A DNA stretch of 64,000 bases from positions 58,246,930 through 58,310,929 of the forward strand of contig JANCRA010000001.1 in the NCBI GenBank assembly GCA_024362935.1, written 5' to 3'. The position numbers and the translations under genes are program-made. The notes beneath the pieces were generated by a model. The model did not search any database, was not told where the DNA came from, and saw nothing but the letters and a program-made list of their open reading frames with translations. Positions 21,801 to 32,183 of the stretch are shown here, in pieces. The first letter of the stretch is position 1. Each line of letters opens with the position of its first letter. This DNA comes from Setophaga petechia. Lineage: Eukaryota > Chordata > Aves > Passeriformes > Parulidae.

Positions 21801-22909
21801 ATAATGACAATAAAAGAACCAGAAAACAACACAGACCATAGAAAGATGGACAAAATAAAGTGTGGCAGAGATAAACAGAACAAATGGAATGAGGGGTCCA
21901 TAAAACCCCACCTTCCCAGAGGCTGGGAACAGCTGAGCACAAATCATCAGCACAGCAACAGTGTCTTCCAAGACAGCAGGAATTTTGTCGAGACCACGGT
22001 GCAGCCCAGCTAAAGTAACACAGAAGGCCCACATATTTCCCAAGCTCTCGTGAGGGATCTCTGCTGGAGTTTGCCCTGTGTGAGCAGTGTCCCTGGCAGA
22101 TACCTACAACCCTGGAGCACAGCCAAAGTGTACAGCTCTGGTGGCTAGGTGTCTGTTCATCTGCTCATGTAAGGCTGAGTAGTGCTCTGTACCACCCAGA
22201 GGTGTTTGGTAGGTGAGACCATCTCAGGTTTTCACCTATGTCCTTGTGCTGCCAGGCAAAGGTACCCATATTGCTCCACGGCATGGAGCCAGGGTACAAT
22301 AGTTCAGTTCAGTAACTCAGCCTTCTCTTGGGGACCTCAGCAAAGGGAAAGGACTCTGGCAGAGGACTAAAATCAGCCATGGGTAACACTGCCTGCCTGG
22401 GGCTATCTGAACTTCCCCTTTTTTTCCTGGGAAATAAGAATGGTGCTAAGAAAGCCCAAAATATTTTTGCAGTATACACAGAAGTGACTCTGGAAAACGG
22501 GTCTGGACTCCAGACAAACCAGAATTATGATTTAACAGGCAAAACTGAAGCCTGGCCTGAGTCATGCCTCACCCTCTGTGGACTCTAAACTCTGAGCAAG
22601 AACTGGCAATGTTCCTCAGTAGTGAGAAGGTAAAGAGCGTCTCATTTTCCAGTAAATCAGTACCCCAAATTATCCCACAAAATGAGCAGCATGTTAAGAC
22701 CCGCAGCTCTTTTTCTCCTGGGAAAGAAGGGAATGACCAGCTAGCTAGGATATGCTAACTAGTCAGTTCAGTCTGGGCATCAGACACTGGGGTTTCAGAA
22801 AGATAGGAGCTGGACTTGGGGAGACGTGCATGAGTAAGTAGCGAGGGCCTTGCAGAATATCCGCTTGAAGACATGCCAGCAAGTAAATTGATGGAGAAAA
22901 AAAGTACAA
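21801..22909. other. Unique non-coding sequence
   Basis: The 80-86-codon frames here overlap on both strands (21786-22043 minus, 22328-22588 plus). No domain or repeat recognised. Confidence 0.5.
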
Positions 22910-23005
22910 CGCATGTCAGGTTTTTAATTACATGTCTATTTTCCCAACAAAGAAGTGCAATTAAAGTTAATCATGTCTATTATATTACACAATGCCTCCC
23001 TTCCT
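22910..23005. promoter_or_regulatory. Candidate small homeodomain-rich element
   Basis: TTTTTAATTACATGTC, GCAATTAAAGTTAATCATG and a second CATGTCTATT copy are packed into under 100 bp. CATGTCTATT occurs at about 22932 and 22973 as a short direct repeat flanking the homeodomain cores. Inferred element. Confidence 0.35.
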
Positions 23006-24464
23006 AATGGAACCAGGCCTGCATGAAGGAAAAGCACATTAACACACAAATGCTGTTCGTACACAGGGATGTTCTGCACCCAGAACACACTGGGATACAG
23101 CCGTGCTCAATTACGCATCCTCCACTCCAGCACACGGTTCCACCGATGTCCTGGGTAGTGGCAGGAAGAGGTGCAGGGCTCACTTACAAACCCTGGCAGC
23201 CCCAAAGATGTGACTGATGGGCCCACACGCCCCCTGTGAGCATACAGGAGGGTCCCTGCCCGCCTGTGGCCACTTCCCTCAGCCTGCTGTACACAGCCCA
23301 GGCTGAAAGGGACCCTGCAGGGTTCCAGTAGCTTCAGGGTCAGGCAGGTGATGCACAGGCTGAGGAACAGCAGGAAAGCTCAGAGCCCTCTATCATCAGC
23401 GAGCCAGCACAGTCTAAGAATCTGAGGGACACCCACTTAGCAGGATAAATTTTGCTCTCTGGTGTCAATCCAGAGTAGTGCAGTTCATTATGGGATTTAA
23501 TCCCTGTTATGGCAGGTGTAAATAAAAGCAATTTGACTTTTTCCCCTCTGCAATTACTGAAATAGTATTTCCTGCTTCAGTCTCATTTTATAGCCTTCTG
23601 TGGCAGCTGCCATCACTCTCCAGCTCTGCCTTTACACACATGTGGTGCCTGAAAGAAGTACTCAGCAGCTGGGAGGAAGGAGGCAGCTCTCAGAACCGGC
23701 ACAGCCAAAGCCAGTGCCCATCCATCTCCATATCCACAGTGATGGCTGTTCCTGCAGCATCCCAGGGCAGCCCCCACACCCTACAGCATCCAACAAGGTC
23801 AGGGCTGCTCTGTCCAGGATGGAGGATAGCTCAGAGAAACATCAATGGCAGCACTGAGCCCTGCAGCAGACACCACCTGGAGAGCCTGTGCATGCCCTGT
23901 TTCCTGGCTGCTAAGGGTCTGGCCTCCTGGCAAGGAGCAAAAGAACTCAGGATGGACACAAGCATAAGCAATGTCCATGCACATTTCCACGCAGTTTCCA
24001 GGTTCTTTTGGCAAAGCTCTGTTCCAGCAACTCCTTGGGTGCTGCAGAGCACTGCCCCTGCAATTCCAGCACCAATCCAGCCACCAGAACAGGATGAGAT
24101 CAATACAATGCACAGGACAATGCCTACAAAACCCTGCTGAATCCCACAGCTTAGCCCTCAGACAACTCTTCCTAGCAACTGATTCCAGTACCTTGGTTCC
24201 CAAGTTTTTATTTTAATTTTACTTTGATGGCTTGGTTGATTTCTTTCAGGCTGGCAAACCTGAGTAAATCCAGTGGAGCCGTGACGGCTCAAACTGCTTT
24301 TGCTGTGCTGATGAACCAGGACAAAACCCTGAAGAAGCAAATAATTTGCAGAGAAAAAAAGTTTTAATTTCAGCCAAGTCAAAGCAAATAACCAGTGCAG
24401 GGCATCATTAACAAAGCTGTCTGAATTTAATTTAGTCTTCAAAACAGCAATTTCTAAAAAACTG
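23006..24464. other. Unique non-coding sequence
   Basis: Frames of 166 codons (23640-24140 plus) and 134 codons (23799-24203 minus) cover the same DNA on opposite strands and carry no domain. No repeats. Confidence 0.5.
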
Positions 24465-24492
24465 CTTTGATACCAGAGAGGAGGTATCAAAG
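24465..24492. repeat. Perfect 10 bp inverted repeat with paired TCF/LEF-like cores
   Basis: CTTTGATACC at 24465-24474 and GGTATCAAAG at 24483-24492 are exact reverse complements around an 8 bp purine spacer. Each arm contains a CTTTGAT/ATCAAAG core, the TCF/LEF consensus. It lies 36 bp before a 16-base T run. Confidence 0.8.
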
Positions 24493-24527
24493 AGAAGGGG
24501 AGGAAGGGAGGAATCCAAATTCAGTGA

Positions 24528-24543
24528 TTTTTTTTTTTTTTTT
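24528..24543. repeat. Poly-T run, 16 bases
   Basis: A homopolymer of 16 T, with no retroelement body recognisable on either side. It is preceded by a purine-rich GGGGAGGAAGGGAGG segment. Confidence 0.95.
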
Positions 24544-26340
24544 GTGAGTACCTCCATCTTGCTCAACCCAAATCAGACTTATATTTTCAAGTACTTAATT
24601 TTCTTTGCTTTAAAAAGAGTCTCTGCAGCTGGCTGGGAGCAGATTTAGGTGGTGGAAGTGTCCACCTGGACAAGGGTTTGCCTGTTGGGGAAAGGAAATC
24701 TGGCAGACGGCATCAGGAGAGAAGCTGAACCCAAGAACTGGTTTTTGAAATCCCACACTAAATCTTTAGAAGCTGCTTCATCCCATCAAAATGTACATGC
24801 TGATCTGAACCACCACTTGAAATTCCAGCTGCAAAATGCTCACTATTATTGAAGAAGAAATGAAGTGTTTTATGAGAGAGACTACTTTCAGAAAATTGAA
24901 AATCCATGAAAGAGAAAACATACAATAGGATGGTGCAGTTGCCAACTGTTGTCAAAAAGCTACATTTAAAGGAAAAATAGAAATTTAAAAATCACTTAAT
25001 GGCTATAGTTGGGTCTGATACATACAGTTAGGCTTACTGAAATAATTTTTACCTACACAACCGATCTACATATAAAATTCTTCCACACCATCCACATTAC
25101 CAGGTTGAAGTGGTGACACTAAGCACAAGACAACTGTTCTGCATAAAGCCACAAGAACATCATTTAGCCAGGGTTCCTCAACAGGCAAGGGGTAACAGAA
25201 ACTAATGGCCAAACATGTCTCAGCTGGTGTAAATTAAGCCATAAAAATAAACACACAAATCTGCAAGCCTCTGGTATGGAAGAACTTGCCAGCTATGCCA
25301 ATGGGAGCTGCTGCTCTCATGGGTTTTTTCCAAGCAGCCTGTTTGATGCAGCCCTTCCAGCACCCCTGCCCACATCCCTGAGGAACACTCAACCCAGTCA
25401 GTGGCAGTCCCTGGCACAGACAGCTCCGTGCAGTGCACACTGGGCTTTTGACAGGGCAAGAACATAAAACCAGATGATTTTAACAATCTCAGTGAATCTT
25501 AGCAAACCAGAACCAGATGTGGGCAGAGAGCTGAAACTGGCCACTGCCCCTCTTCCCTACCTCTGCTCAGCTCCTTTCAGCTGCTGTTTGGGTTCATTGT
25601 TCTAACTTGCCTCCAGCCTTTGAATTCCAGTCCCCGACAACACAGACAGATAGCACCAATGACTCTGAAGGAATGATTCATCAAAATTACTTGTTTCCAG
25701 AGAAAGGGGATGTGGCAGGCTGCTGTGTCCTGGCCAAACGAGAGGCCCAGTTCCCAAGGTGGGAGGCCCTGGGCTGCCACTGGACATGCACTCTGTACTG
25801 CTCAGGAATCCCAGATGGGAGAAGAGGGCCACCCGCCTTCTGAGCAGCCTCCATGGCACATAGCATCAGGCATTTGTCCACTTTTTATCAGCCCCAGCTC
25901 TCCCTGATGCTCTAACACACCTTGGCATTTCCCAGGTGGAAAGCACAAGGCCTCAGTCCCCTCGTTATACTGAGAAGAACAAACAGTGCTGCCAGCAGTG
26001 CTGCACGGCACAATGATATGGCAAGTAAAATTGCTTTCAATTCACCACAAGGAATAAAGGTCAAAGCTCCAAGTGATGCACTCAGAAACAACTTGTAGGG
26101 GATGGACAGCTGCTCTCCGGGGAGGAAGATGACACTTTGCTGGGAGCAGAGCTCTTTCCCCCCACGGCCATCCTCACCTCTGTGCCCCTGTGCTGCCCTG
26201 GAACACCCCATGGCCACACCTGTCAGGAAGGGCCTCAAATGATACCCCTTGGCAGCAGCACCCTCCAAGCAATAGAAAAATGAGGTCAGGCTGCCAGGAA
26301 GGAGCCACACGGCTCACACAGCCACTCCTGGAAAACTGGC
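24544..26340. other. Unique non-coding sequence
   Basis: Short AT-rich segments occur around 24960-25090. Frames up to 132 codons (25912-26310 minus) overlap others and show no domain, though that frame contains a hydrophobic Leu/Ala-rich stretch. No gene supported. Confidence 0.45.
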
Positions 26341-26470
26341 AGCTCCCCTGGCACCACTGCCCACACTGCTTATCAACTTTGGATTCCTTGATAAGCAGTA
26401 AAAGCTTATTGTCGATGACTAGATATTTAAGGAATTAATACTGCTTCATACAAAAAGGTCTTGTAGTATG
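26341..26470. promoter_or_regulatory. Candidate element around a paired GATA-like hairpin
   Basis: A perfect 12 bp inverted repeat (ACTGCTTATCAA at 26365-26376, TTGATAAGCAGT at 26388-26399) surrounds an 11 bp spacer. Each arm holds a TTATC/GATAA core. It is followed by AGCTTATTGTCGATGACTAG, GATATTTAAGGAATTAATAC and a retained CpG. A short second ACTGCTT occurs at 26440. A motif-dense regulatory element is inferred. Confidence 0.45.
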
Positions 26471-26774
26471 CAACACAGGATAGCAGCTAAGCAGCTCAAG
26501 GATCCTTTTCCCAAAATGCCATACCTCAACCCATGTGCCAATTCTTACCCAAAATCATTGGAGGATTTTCTCTGCAAATTCCTCAAGTATGACAAATGTC
26601 AGTAGGTGGAACTCCAAGGCCAAAGAAAGAGCCGTCACTCCCGGGGTGCCCACCCCAAGGACTTGGCCCCCCGAGCCCTCTGGGCACATGGCAGGTGACA
26701 ACACCATGGGCTCATAAGCTCAGCTATTGTGTCTCGTTAGCTTAACCAAACTCCAAACTCCATGCGGAGTGCCT

Positions 26775-26900
26775 TTCCTCCTCAAGTTATTAGAGGGTAG
26801 ATTTCTTTTAATTAAACTCATTTACATGACTAAATTAGATTTAATTACTCCCATTCATTTTGCTAATACCTCTCTTTGATTGGAGAAAGGCAACTTTTCT
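26775..26900. promoter_or_regulatory. Candidate conserved regulatory block 8
   Basis: TTTTAATTAAACTC, CATGACTAAATTAG, TTTAATTACTCCC, CATTCATTTTGC and TTTGATTGG follow one another in about 120 bp of AT-rich DNA. No coding potential. Homeodomain-rich enhancer by inference. Confidence 0.4.
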
Positions 26901-27014
26901 AATTGCTTCAAACAGGACTGGGTGGCTCTGCCCTCGCTGGCACAAGGAAATCCAGGCTCTACAACACACAGAGAAGGGCCCAGTGCAGATTTTGGGTATA
27001 AACAAACTGGACAG

Positions 27015-27100
27015 CTTTTCCTACCACACATGTACTGTGTGTGGTAATTATTTGATCACCATAAGACCTAACATTTATGGCATGATTTAAAGCATGGGAA
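27015..27100. promoter_or_regulatory. Candidate element with RUNX-type inverted repeat (copy-like pair, A)
   Basis: ACCACACA at 27023-27030 and TGTGTGGT at 27038-27045 form a perfect 8 bp inverted repeat of RUNX-like half sites (ACCACA) around a 7 bp spacer. TAATTATTTGATCACC and ATTTATGGCATGATTTAAAG follow at once. A second element of the same grammar lies 1.1 kb downstream. Confidence 0.45.
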
Positions 27101-27889
27101 AGCCCACTAAAAATTCTTTTCAAGTACCTTCTATCTGCTCAAGGGAAATGCTAGGATACAAACAGCAATTCAACTTGCTTCCCCTCTTGTACTTTTGAAA
27201 TTGGGGGGGAAAAAAATCAGCAATTTTGAAATTGAGGGCTAAAGGTATTTCTACTAAGTCCCTTAGCCAGACAGCTCACTGATGTAACTATCAATTTTCT
27301 TAACTGCAATATTCAGCACTTCCCCATTTTTATAACTTTGGACTTAGAATGTGTCAAGCTGCTGCCTAAGTTAACAATTAAACCGAAGGATCAAGCTTCC
27401 CACTAGGCCAGAAGTCGCCATATTGGAACTCCGTGGGACTGTCTGAAACACCCCAACACCTCCCATTTCATCCTACCAGGCACTGCCTCATGCTGCTCCA
27501 GTTCAGTGATGCACAAGCACATGAAATTCCACTCAGAATTCACAATACACTAAGTTTCCAGACACCTGCTCACATGGCTCAGTGATTTCCCTCATGCCAA
27601 CTGCAGTGTTACTATCAGTGGCCCTGGGGGCCACACTGGTCACAACCTCCAGAGCGCACAAAAGCCCCACAAAAAACAGGTGCTCACAGCAGAAACACCA
27701 GGCTTTTGTCCTGTATCTATATATTCCTGTTGGTTCCTAGGTAGTGAGCCCTCATCCCATACCAGAGGCCATGTATCTGCAGCCCACAGCTGAGAACAGC
27801 AGGCCTCAGCTTTGTACAAAGGGCAGGAACTGACACCTCAACTCAAACATTCCCAAAGACACTGCTTGCAGAACAGCCATTGTGCTACC
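27101..27889. other. Unique non-coding sequence
   Basis: Almost no open frames above 60 codons. A short internal echo is seen at 27200-27240, where TTTTGAAATTG occurs twice. Nothing else recognised. Confidence 0.5.
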
Positions 27890-28005
27890 CAGAGCCCAGC
27901 TGGCGACCCGTTTGTCAGCGGAACAGTCCCCAGCCTCTGTCAGCGCTGCATGGGCACGTTGCGCTCCCGATGACCTCCTCCTTCAGCCGAGGTGAACACA
28001 CGGCA
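27890..28005. other. CpG-dense patch beside candidate regulatory element
   Basis: About ten CpG in roughly 115 bp (GGCGACCCG, CAGCGGAAC, CAGCGCTG, CACGTTGCGCTCCCG, AGCCGAGG, CACGGC). The surrounding kilobases are CpG-poor. It sits directly upstream of the AT-rich block at 28.1 kb. It may be a constrained or unmethylated segment; coding potential is not evident. Confidence 0.35.
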
Positions 28006-28084
28006 TTTATCCAAGACAAACGCAAATCTCTATACTATTTGGCACCAGTTCCTTTCATTAGATACAATTTTCTGCCCCCTTTCT

Positions 28085-28190
28085 CAACATGTAACTAGTA
28101 TTTATCCAACCACACATGATGTGTGGCCTAATTATCACTCTAATATTTTACCAAAAAAAAAAGAAACTAATGCAATTAACAAGGAACTAA
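28085..28190. promoter_or_regulatory. Candidate element with RUNX-type inverted repeat (copy-like pair, B)
   Basis: CCACACAT at 28110-28117 and ATGTGTGG at 28119-28126 form a perfect inverted repeat around a single G. They are followed by CCTAATTATCACTCTAATATTTTACC. The preceding AACTAGTATTTATCCAA and following ATGCAATTAAC keep the homeodomain flavour. The order (RUNX-like dyad, then TAATTAT, then ATCA/CTAA) matches the element at 27023. Confidence 0.45.
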
Positions 28191-28199
28191 GAAACCAAT

Positions 28200-28217
28200 C
28201 CCCCCCCCCCCCACCCC
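28200..28217. repeat. Poly-C run, 13 bases plus CCCC
   Basis: Thirteen C from 28200 to 28212, one A, then four C. The run lies about 50 bp downstream of an A10 tract. This is an expected weak point for sequencing accuracy. Confidence 0.9.
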
Positions 28218-28919
28218 GGCTTGCTATTTTTGTTGGGTTTTAAATCAGGTTCAGTAGTAATCACAGTGGTTTGGTTGGAATCAGACATGGTATTTGGATT
28301 CCTTGCCAGCACTTCACAGATTCTGAAATTCATAGAATAGTTCAAAATCAAAACTTCCCCACTTCTCTGGTCACTCCTTTTCTTCACCTCCCAAGTCACC
28401 TTAGTATCTTCACAGATTCTTCATTTAAAAAGTTTTGAGTAAACAGTGTCATCAAAAGCCCAGTTGAAATACGTACTTTTCATAGGATAAATTATCTGAC
28501 CCAAGCACAGGGCAAATGCAATCCAGGCCCAAACCCCAAAATTACTGGCATGCCTTGTACCAAGAGCTTTCACTCTTTTTCAGCAGCTTTTATCAAAGAT
28601 TTGAGAAGGTTTTTCAGCTGCAAGAGATGTATCTCCAGCAACATAGAAACCCTCTGCTTTTCTAGACAGGCACAACAGAACCACCAGTGTCTGGGGCAGC
28701 TGCATTCCTGGCTGAGAGGTGACACTAAATGCAATTAAGGGAAATGAGTACGTGAGGAAGGAAAAGTCTGAAGGAAAAAACTGTGCCTCCTGTCATTAAC
28801 CCCTCACCTGTTACCTGCCATAGTGACCCACCATCCTCTTGGCTCTGGATTTTGTGAGCAGCTCCTGAACCATCTCCTTCCTCTTCATCCAACAAGACCA
28901 ACTACTGAGCTCTGATTTC
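28218..28919. other. Unique non-coding sequence
   Basis: Ordinary sequence. A TTCATAGAATAG string near 28330 recalls the CR1 tail octamers, but only one partial unit is present and no CR1 body adjoins. No gene. Confidence 0.5.
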
Positions 28920-29225
28920 AGGAATTTCTGGACAATAACCAGGCTGTAATTACATGCTTATGCAAAGTTATACTGTCACATTTAGGAAATCTCTTGAGAA
29001 CACGGTTAATTCTAGGAATATCATGTCCTTATTTTTCAAATCCTGCGTGGGAGAAACAGCTTTTGGTTCTGTTTGCATACTAAAAACTCTACGTGCCGTC
29101 GCACAACAGGTTGCCCTGTTCCTACAAAAATAAGGGTCAGATGCATCCATCAGTCTGAGGGGCTGTTCTGACTGCAGCATAAGTACCGTAATATCCCCAA
29201 ATTCGAGGCGATGTGAGTATGCCTG
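28920..29225. promoter_or_regulatory. Candidate conserved regulatory block 9
   Basis: Contains CTGTAATTACATGC, TTATGCAAAGTTA (POU-like), GGTTAATTCTAGG, TTTGCATAC and AGTACCGTAATATCCCC. At least seven CpGs are retained (CCTGCGTGG, CTACGTGCCGTCGCAC, ATTCGAGGCGATG) within otherwise CpG-poor AT-rich DNA. The only frames are under 75 codons. CpG retention plus motif density makes this one of the better candidates for a conserved enhancer. Confidence 0.5.
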
Positions 29226-29330
29226 AGTGTTGAATAATCAGGGAAAAAAGCATGTGTGGGGGTTGTTTGGGTGTTTTTGTTGGGTTTTGTGTTGCTTTAT
29301 TGGTTTTACGGGAGTGGGGGAGTTGTCAAC
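29226..29330 (+). other. G/T-rich tract
   Basis: A strand-biased tract of G and T between 29255 and 29325, with GGGGGTTGTTTGGG, TTTTTGTTGGGTTTTG and GGAGTGGGGGAG runs. It contains four or more separated G runs on the plus strand, so a G-quadruplex is conceivable though the loops are long. No gene. Confidence 0.4.
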
Positions 29331-29554
29331 ATCACGTAAACATCTTGGCATTGCCTGTCAAGAACACCTGAATGACCCAGTGTGTGACACAAATGACCCC
29401 ATGCAGGCCAGCTCTGTGTCTGGGAACAGGGAGAGGATTTGGGAAATGTAAATGTCTCTAAGATTGGGGTATGGCTTGAAAACTTCACTTGAATCGTGCC
29501 CCCAACAAATGCTTTTGCTGTCGAGTAAGGAAAAAAGAAAAAAGTGCTGTTTAA

Positions 29555-29715
29555 AATGTTTGATAATCTGACAAGGCCATAAGGCTTAATGGAATCAATG
29601 ATTACACACAGATGGATGATTAACTCTCGAGGTTTAATGTTAAAAAAAGAGTGCTGGATTGCTACTTAATGGAATTACACTGCCCATATGGAAAAGAACT
29701 ATAGCCTGCCTATAC
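29555..29715. promoter_or_regulatory. Candidate conserved regulatory block 10 (PBX/HOX-like)
   Basis: TTGATAATCTGAC, GGCTTAATGG, AATCAATGATTACAC, CAGATGG, ATGGATGATTAAC, GAGGTTTAATG and ACTTAATGGAATTAC follow in tight succession. The ATCAATGATTAC string resembles PBX-HOX composite sites and CAGATGG is a proneural-type E-box. GCTTAATGG and ACTTAATGGAAT form an imperfect internal repeat 80 bp apart. No coding potential. Confidence 0.45.
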
Positions 29716-29862
29716 CCAGAATTAGGGAACAGGTGGTCGATCTGGGCAGGACTGCTTGGAATGCACAAAAGCGTGCTGAACTTGTAAGTGCCAGAAAAAA
29801 AGAAAAAAACTCTTCCAAAGTGTGTTAACTTTTCCTATCTCAGAATTGTAAATGGCAGAACT

Positions 29863-29975
29863 GAAGGCAGGGATCCTCCCAGGCCCTGTTCCCAGCCCCA
29901 GGTACCCCATTTGCTGCAGCTGCTGAGCACAGTGTGGTGTGAGTGAGGGGATGCTGCTGGATCCGCAGAGGCAGT
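29863..29975. repeat. Dispersed repeat pair, copy A
   Basis: The segment from GAAGGCAGGGATCCTCCCAG to the GATCCGCAGAGG region matches 32085-32183 in the same orientation with few substitutions. The main difference is a 13 bp segment, GCCCTGTTCCCAG, present here and absent there, bounded by CCCAG direct repeats as expected for slippage deletion. It lies at the end of a 199-codon minus-strand frame (29840-30439), which is not recognisable as a gene. A fragment of an unknown interspersed element or a local duplication are both possible. Confidence 0.8.
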
Positions 29976-32084
29976 GGGGGTCGGGAACAGCTGGCCCTTA
30001 TGCTGGAATCTGCCATGCCCAGCCTAGAGCGAGTTCTGCTGCCTACCCAAGGGCTCCAAGAAGCTTCTCTATGGCAGCGGATCCCCATAGAATAGGCTTT
30101 GGCTGCTGCAGTCCATCCCACTCTCCCTAGCCATTCCTTACTTGGAGAGGACCCTGAGGCCACTGCTGTAGGATAGCGTGCTTGGGTTTCCTGTGGCACC
30201 ACATTGGAGAACTGCCTCTTGTTTCTGGAAGGAATCCTCAGTGATTCCATTCCCAGACCAGTGACCCCTCGTTCACCATCCAGAACCCACTGAAAAGTGA
30301 ACCCTCTCGCAGCCTTTGTTCCTGCTGCCTGGGGGCCCTGGGGCCTGCCAGACACTCTTAATGCAGGAGCTCTATGGTAGCCCATGTAGAGAATCCTCCA
30401 AACACTCTGACACTGTTCACCGAATGCAGTCATGAACAAGGTTAAAGCAATCCTCTACACATGCCACGCCTGAGATCACCATCCTGAAAAGGATGACCTT
30501 TAGCCCAGCCTCCAGAGTAGAAGCTATACATGCAGGTAAACTCTCCTCTGGAATTAAAAACATTCTGTACAAGCAAAGTAGCATCACCAAGAGCTTCTGC
30601 CCACAAGCCTCTGAAGGTAATCCTACAGGAAATCAGACCCAGCTTTGTAGGAGAACAGCTTCTTTAGAACAGAGACAGGACTGGGGCTTAGGAAAAATCA
30701 AAGCTAACAGATTCCAAGACCCATTTCCAAAGCAAGTTTGGTACCCAGACATCCATAATCCTCCTGAACTGAATGAAGGTTACCAGTGCATGTCCATAAC
30801 AAACACAGATCATTAAATAGGCACAGCTATCCAGAAGGATCCCTTATTCTACACCAAGAATAGCTTTCTGGCATCCTTCAAACAATTTCTAAAGTGACAT
30901 CAACTAAACTGCAAAGAAAGTATTTTTCTGTGAAAATAACGTACTCTAGAAGATAATGTTCCTGAGGGCACTTTAAATTCACACCTCATCTTGGTAAAAC
31001 AGTTCCATATGGAAATACCGAAGTCACACACAGGCTCTGCAAACTCAGCTAGCAGGAAATTAGGTGATCTATGAATCAGGCTGCAGACCTCAACTCACTG
31101 AAATGTGGGCTTGATACGCAGGGTTCACTTGACTAGAGCTGAGGCGTGACATGAGGTCCCAGAGCCTCTCCCCCTGCCCGAGTTCCCTGACAGTGGCAGG
31201 AGTCCCTCACCTTCCCCGCCCCAGCACTGGCCCAGCCAGCCTGGCTGCCCACAGAGGTGCGCTGTCCAGCTTTGCACACCATACACAGGGGCCATTCCAG
31301 AGAGGAAGAGCTCTTGATTCTTCCTCCCAAGTGCTCACAGGACCAGTTGTCACAAATGACCACTTAAAATGTACTGAGTTGTTTTTTTTCCCCATATAAT
31401 TTATTCATGTTCTTCTGTAACCAAGGAAACAGAAGTGATTTTTCTCTCTCATCCAACATTTTCTGTTAAGGGTTGGGTTTTCTAAATCTGTGGGGTCTAA
31501 TAGCTGTTGAAAACTGAGTGCCAAATTTCATCCAGAGAAAGCCAGCACTCCCGACACAGCAGGAGGACACCAGTCTCCTTTCTTTACCTTTATCCAGTAC
31601 CTGTGACTGCCCTCTCCCACACTTCCTATCATATGCATTTCAAGTCCAAGCTCTCCCAGACAGTGCTATCTCTCATTACCTGCTGCTCCCAAGCAGGACA
31701 CACTACCTGTCTCCAATGATATGACACACTGTCACAGCCCTCAGGATAATATGCACATGAAAGGCTCATGCATTTTCAGTAAACAGATACCTGGTAGCCA
31801 TGGGCTTGGCCACTGCCCTCCCAGTCATGACATCTGAACTAATTATTTCAGAAGGGTTCTGTCCCTTTTTAAGTGCCTTTCTCCAAGAAAGTAACTTGAA
31901 GAGCTTATGGCAAATCCAGAGGAAGAGCAAAGGAGTCCTGCTATGCTGTCCCAGCCTAACTCTGCTCCTCATGCCAAGTCAATCTAACTCCACTGGCCTG
32001 AAACAGCAGCTGTGCCATTTCTGCATGGGGTTCCTCTTGGTTAGCATTCTCCAAGCCCTCAGGGGGACTAATCTCCTGGACACA
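29976..32084. other. Unique non-coding sequence
   Basis: The minus-strand frame 29840-30439 (199 codons) is Arg/Gly/Ser-rich and resembles nothing known; its 3' part lies in the duplicated segment at 29863-29975, showing it is repeat-derived at least in part. Frames at 30493-30816 (107 codons) and 31800-32135 (111 codons) are also unrecognised. Confidence 0.45.
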
Positions 32085-32183
32085 GAAGGCAAGGATCCTC
32101 CCAGCCCCAGGTGCCCCGCTTGCTGCAGCTGCTGAGCACAGTGTGGTGTGAATTAGGGATGCTGCCAGACCGGCAGAGAGAGT
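32085..32183. repeat. Dispersed repeat pair, copy B
   Basis: Second copy of the segment at 29863-29975, 2.2 kb downstream and in the same orientation. The stretch TTGCTGCAGCTGCTGAGCAC and the following AGTGTGGTGTGA are identical in both. Copy B lacks 13 bp between CCCAG repeats and one base near AATTAGGGATG. Confidence 0.8.

Noticed and set aside
28325..28345. CR1-tail-like TTCATAGAATAG
   Set aside because: Single partial octamer without an adjoining element.
29840..30439. 199-codon minus-strand open frame
   Set aside because: No family resemblance, and its 3' end lies in the duplicated segment at 29863-29975. Possibly repeat-derived, not evidence of a gene.
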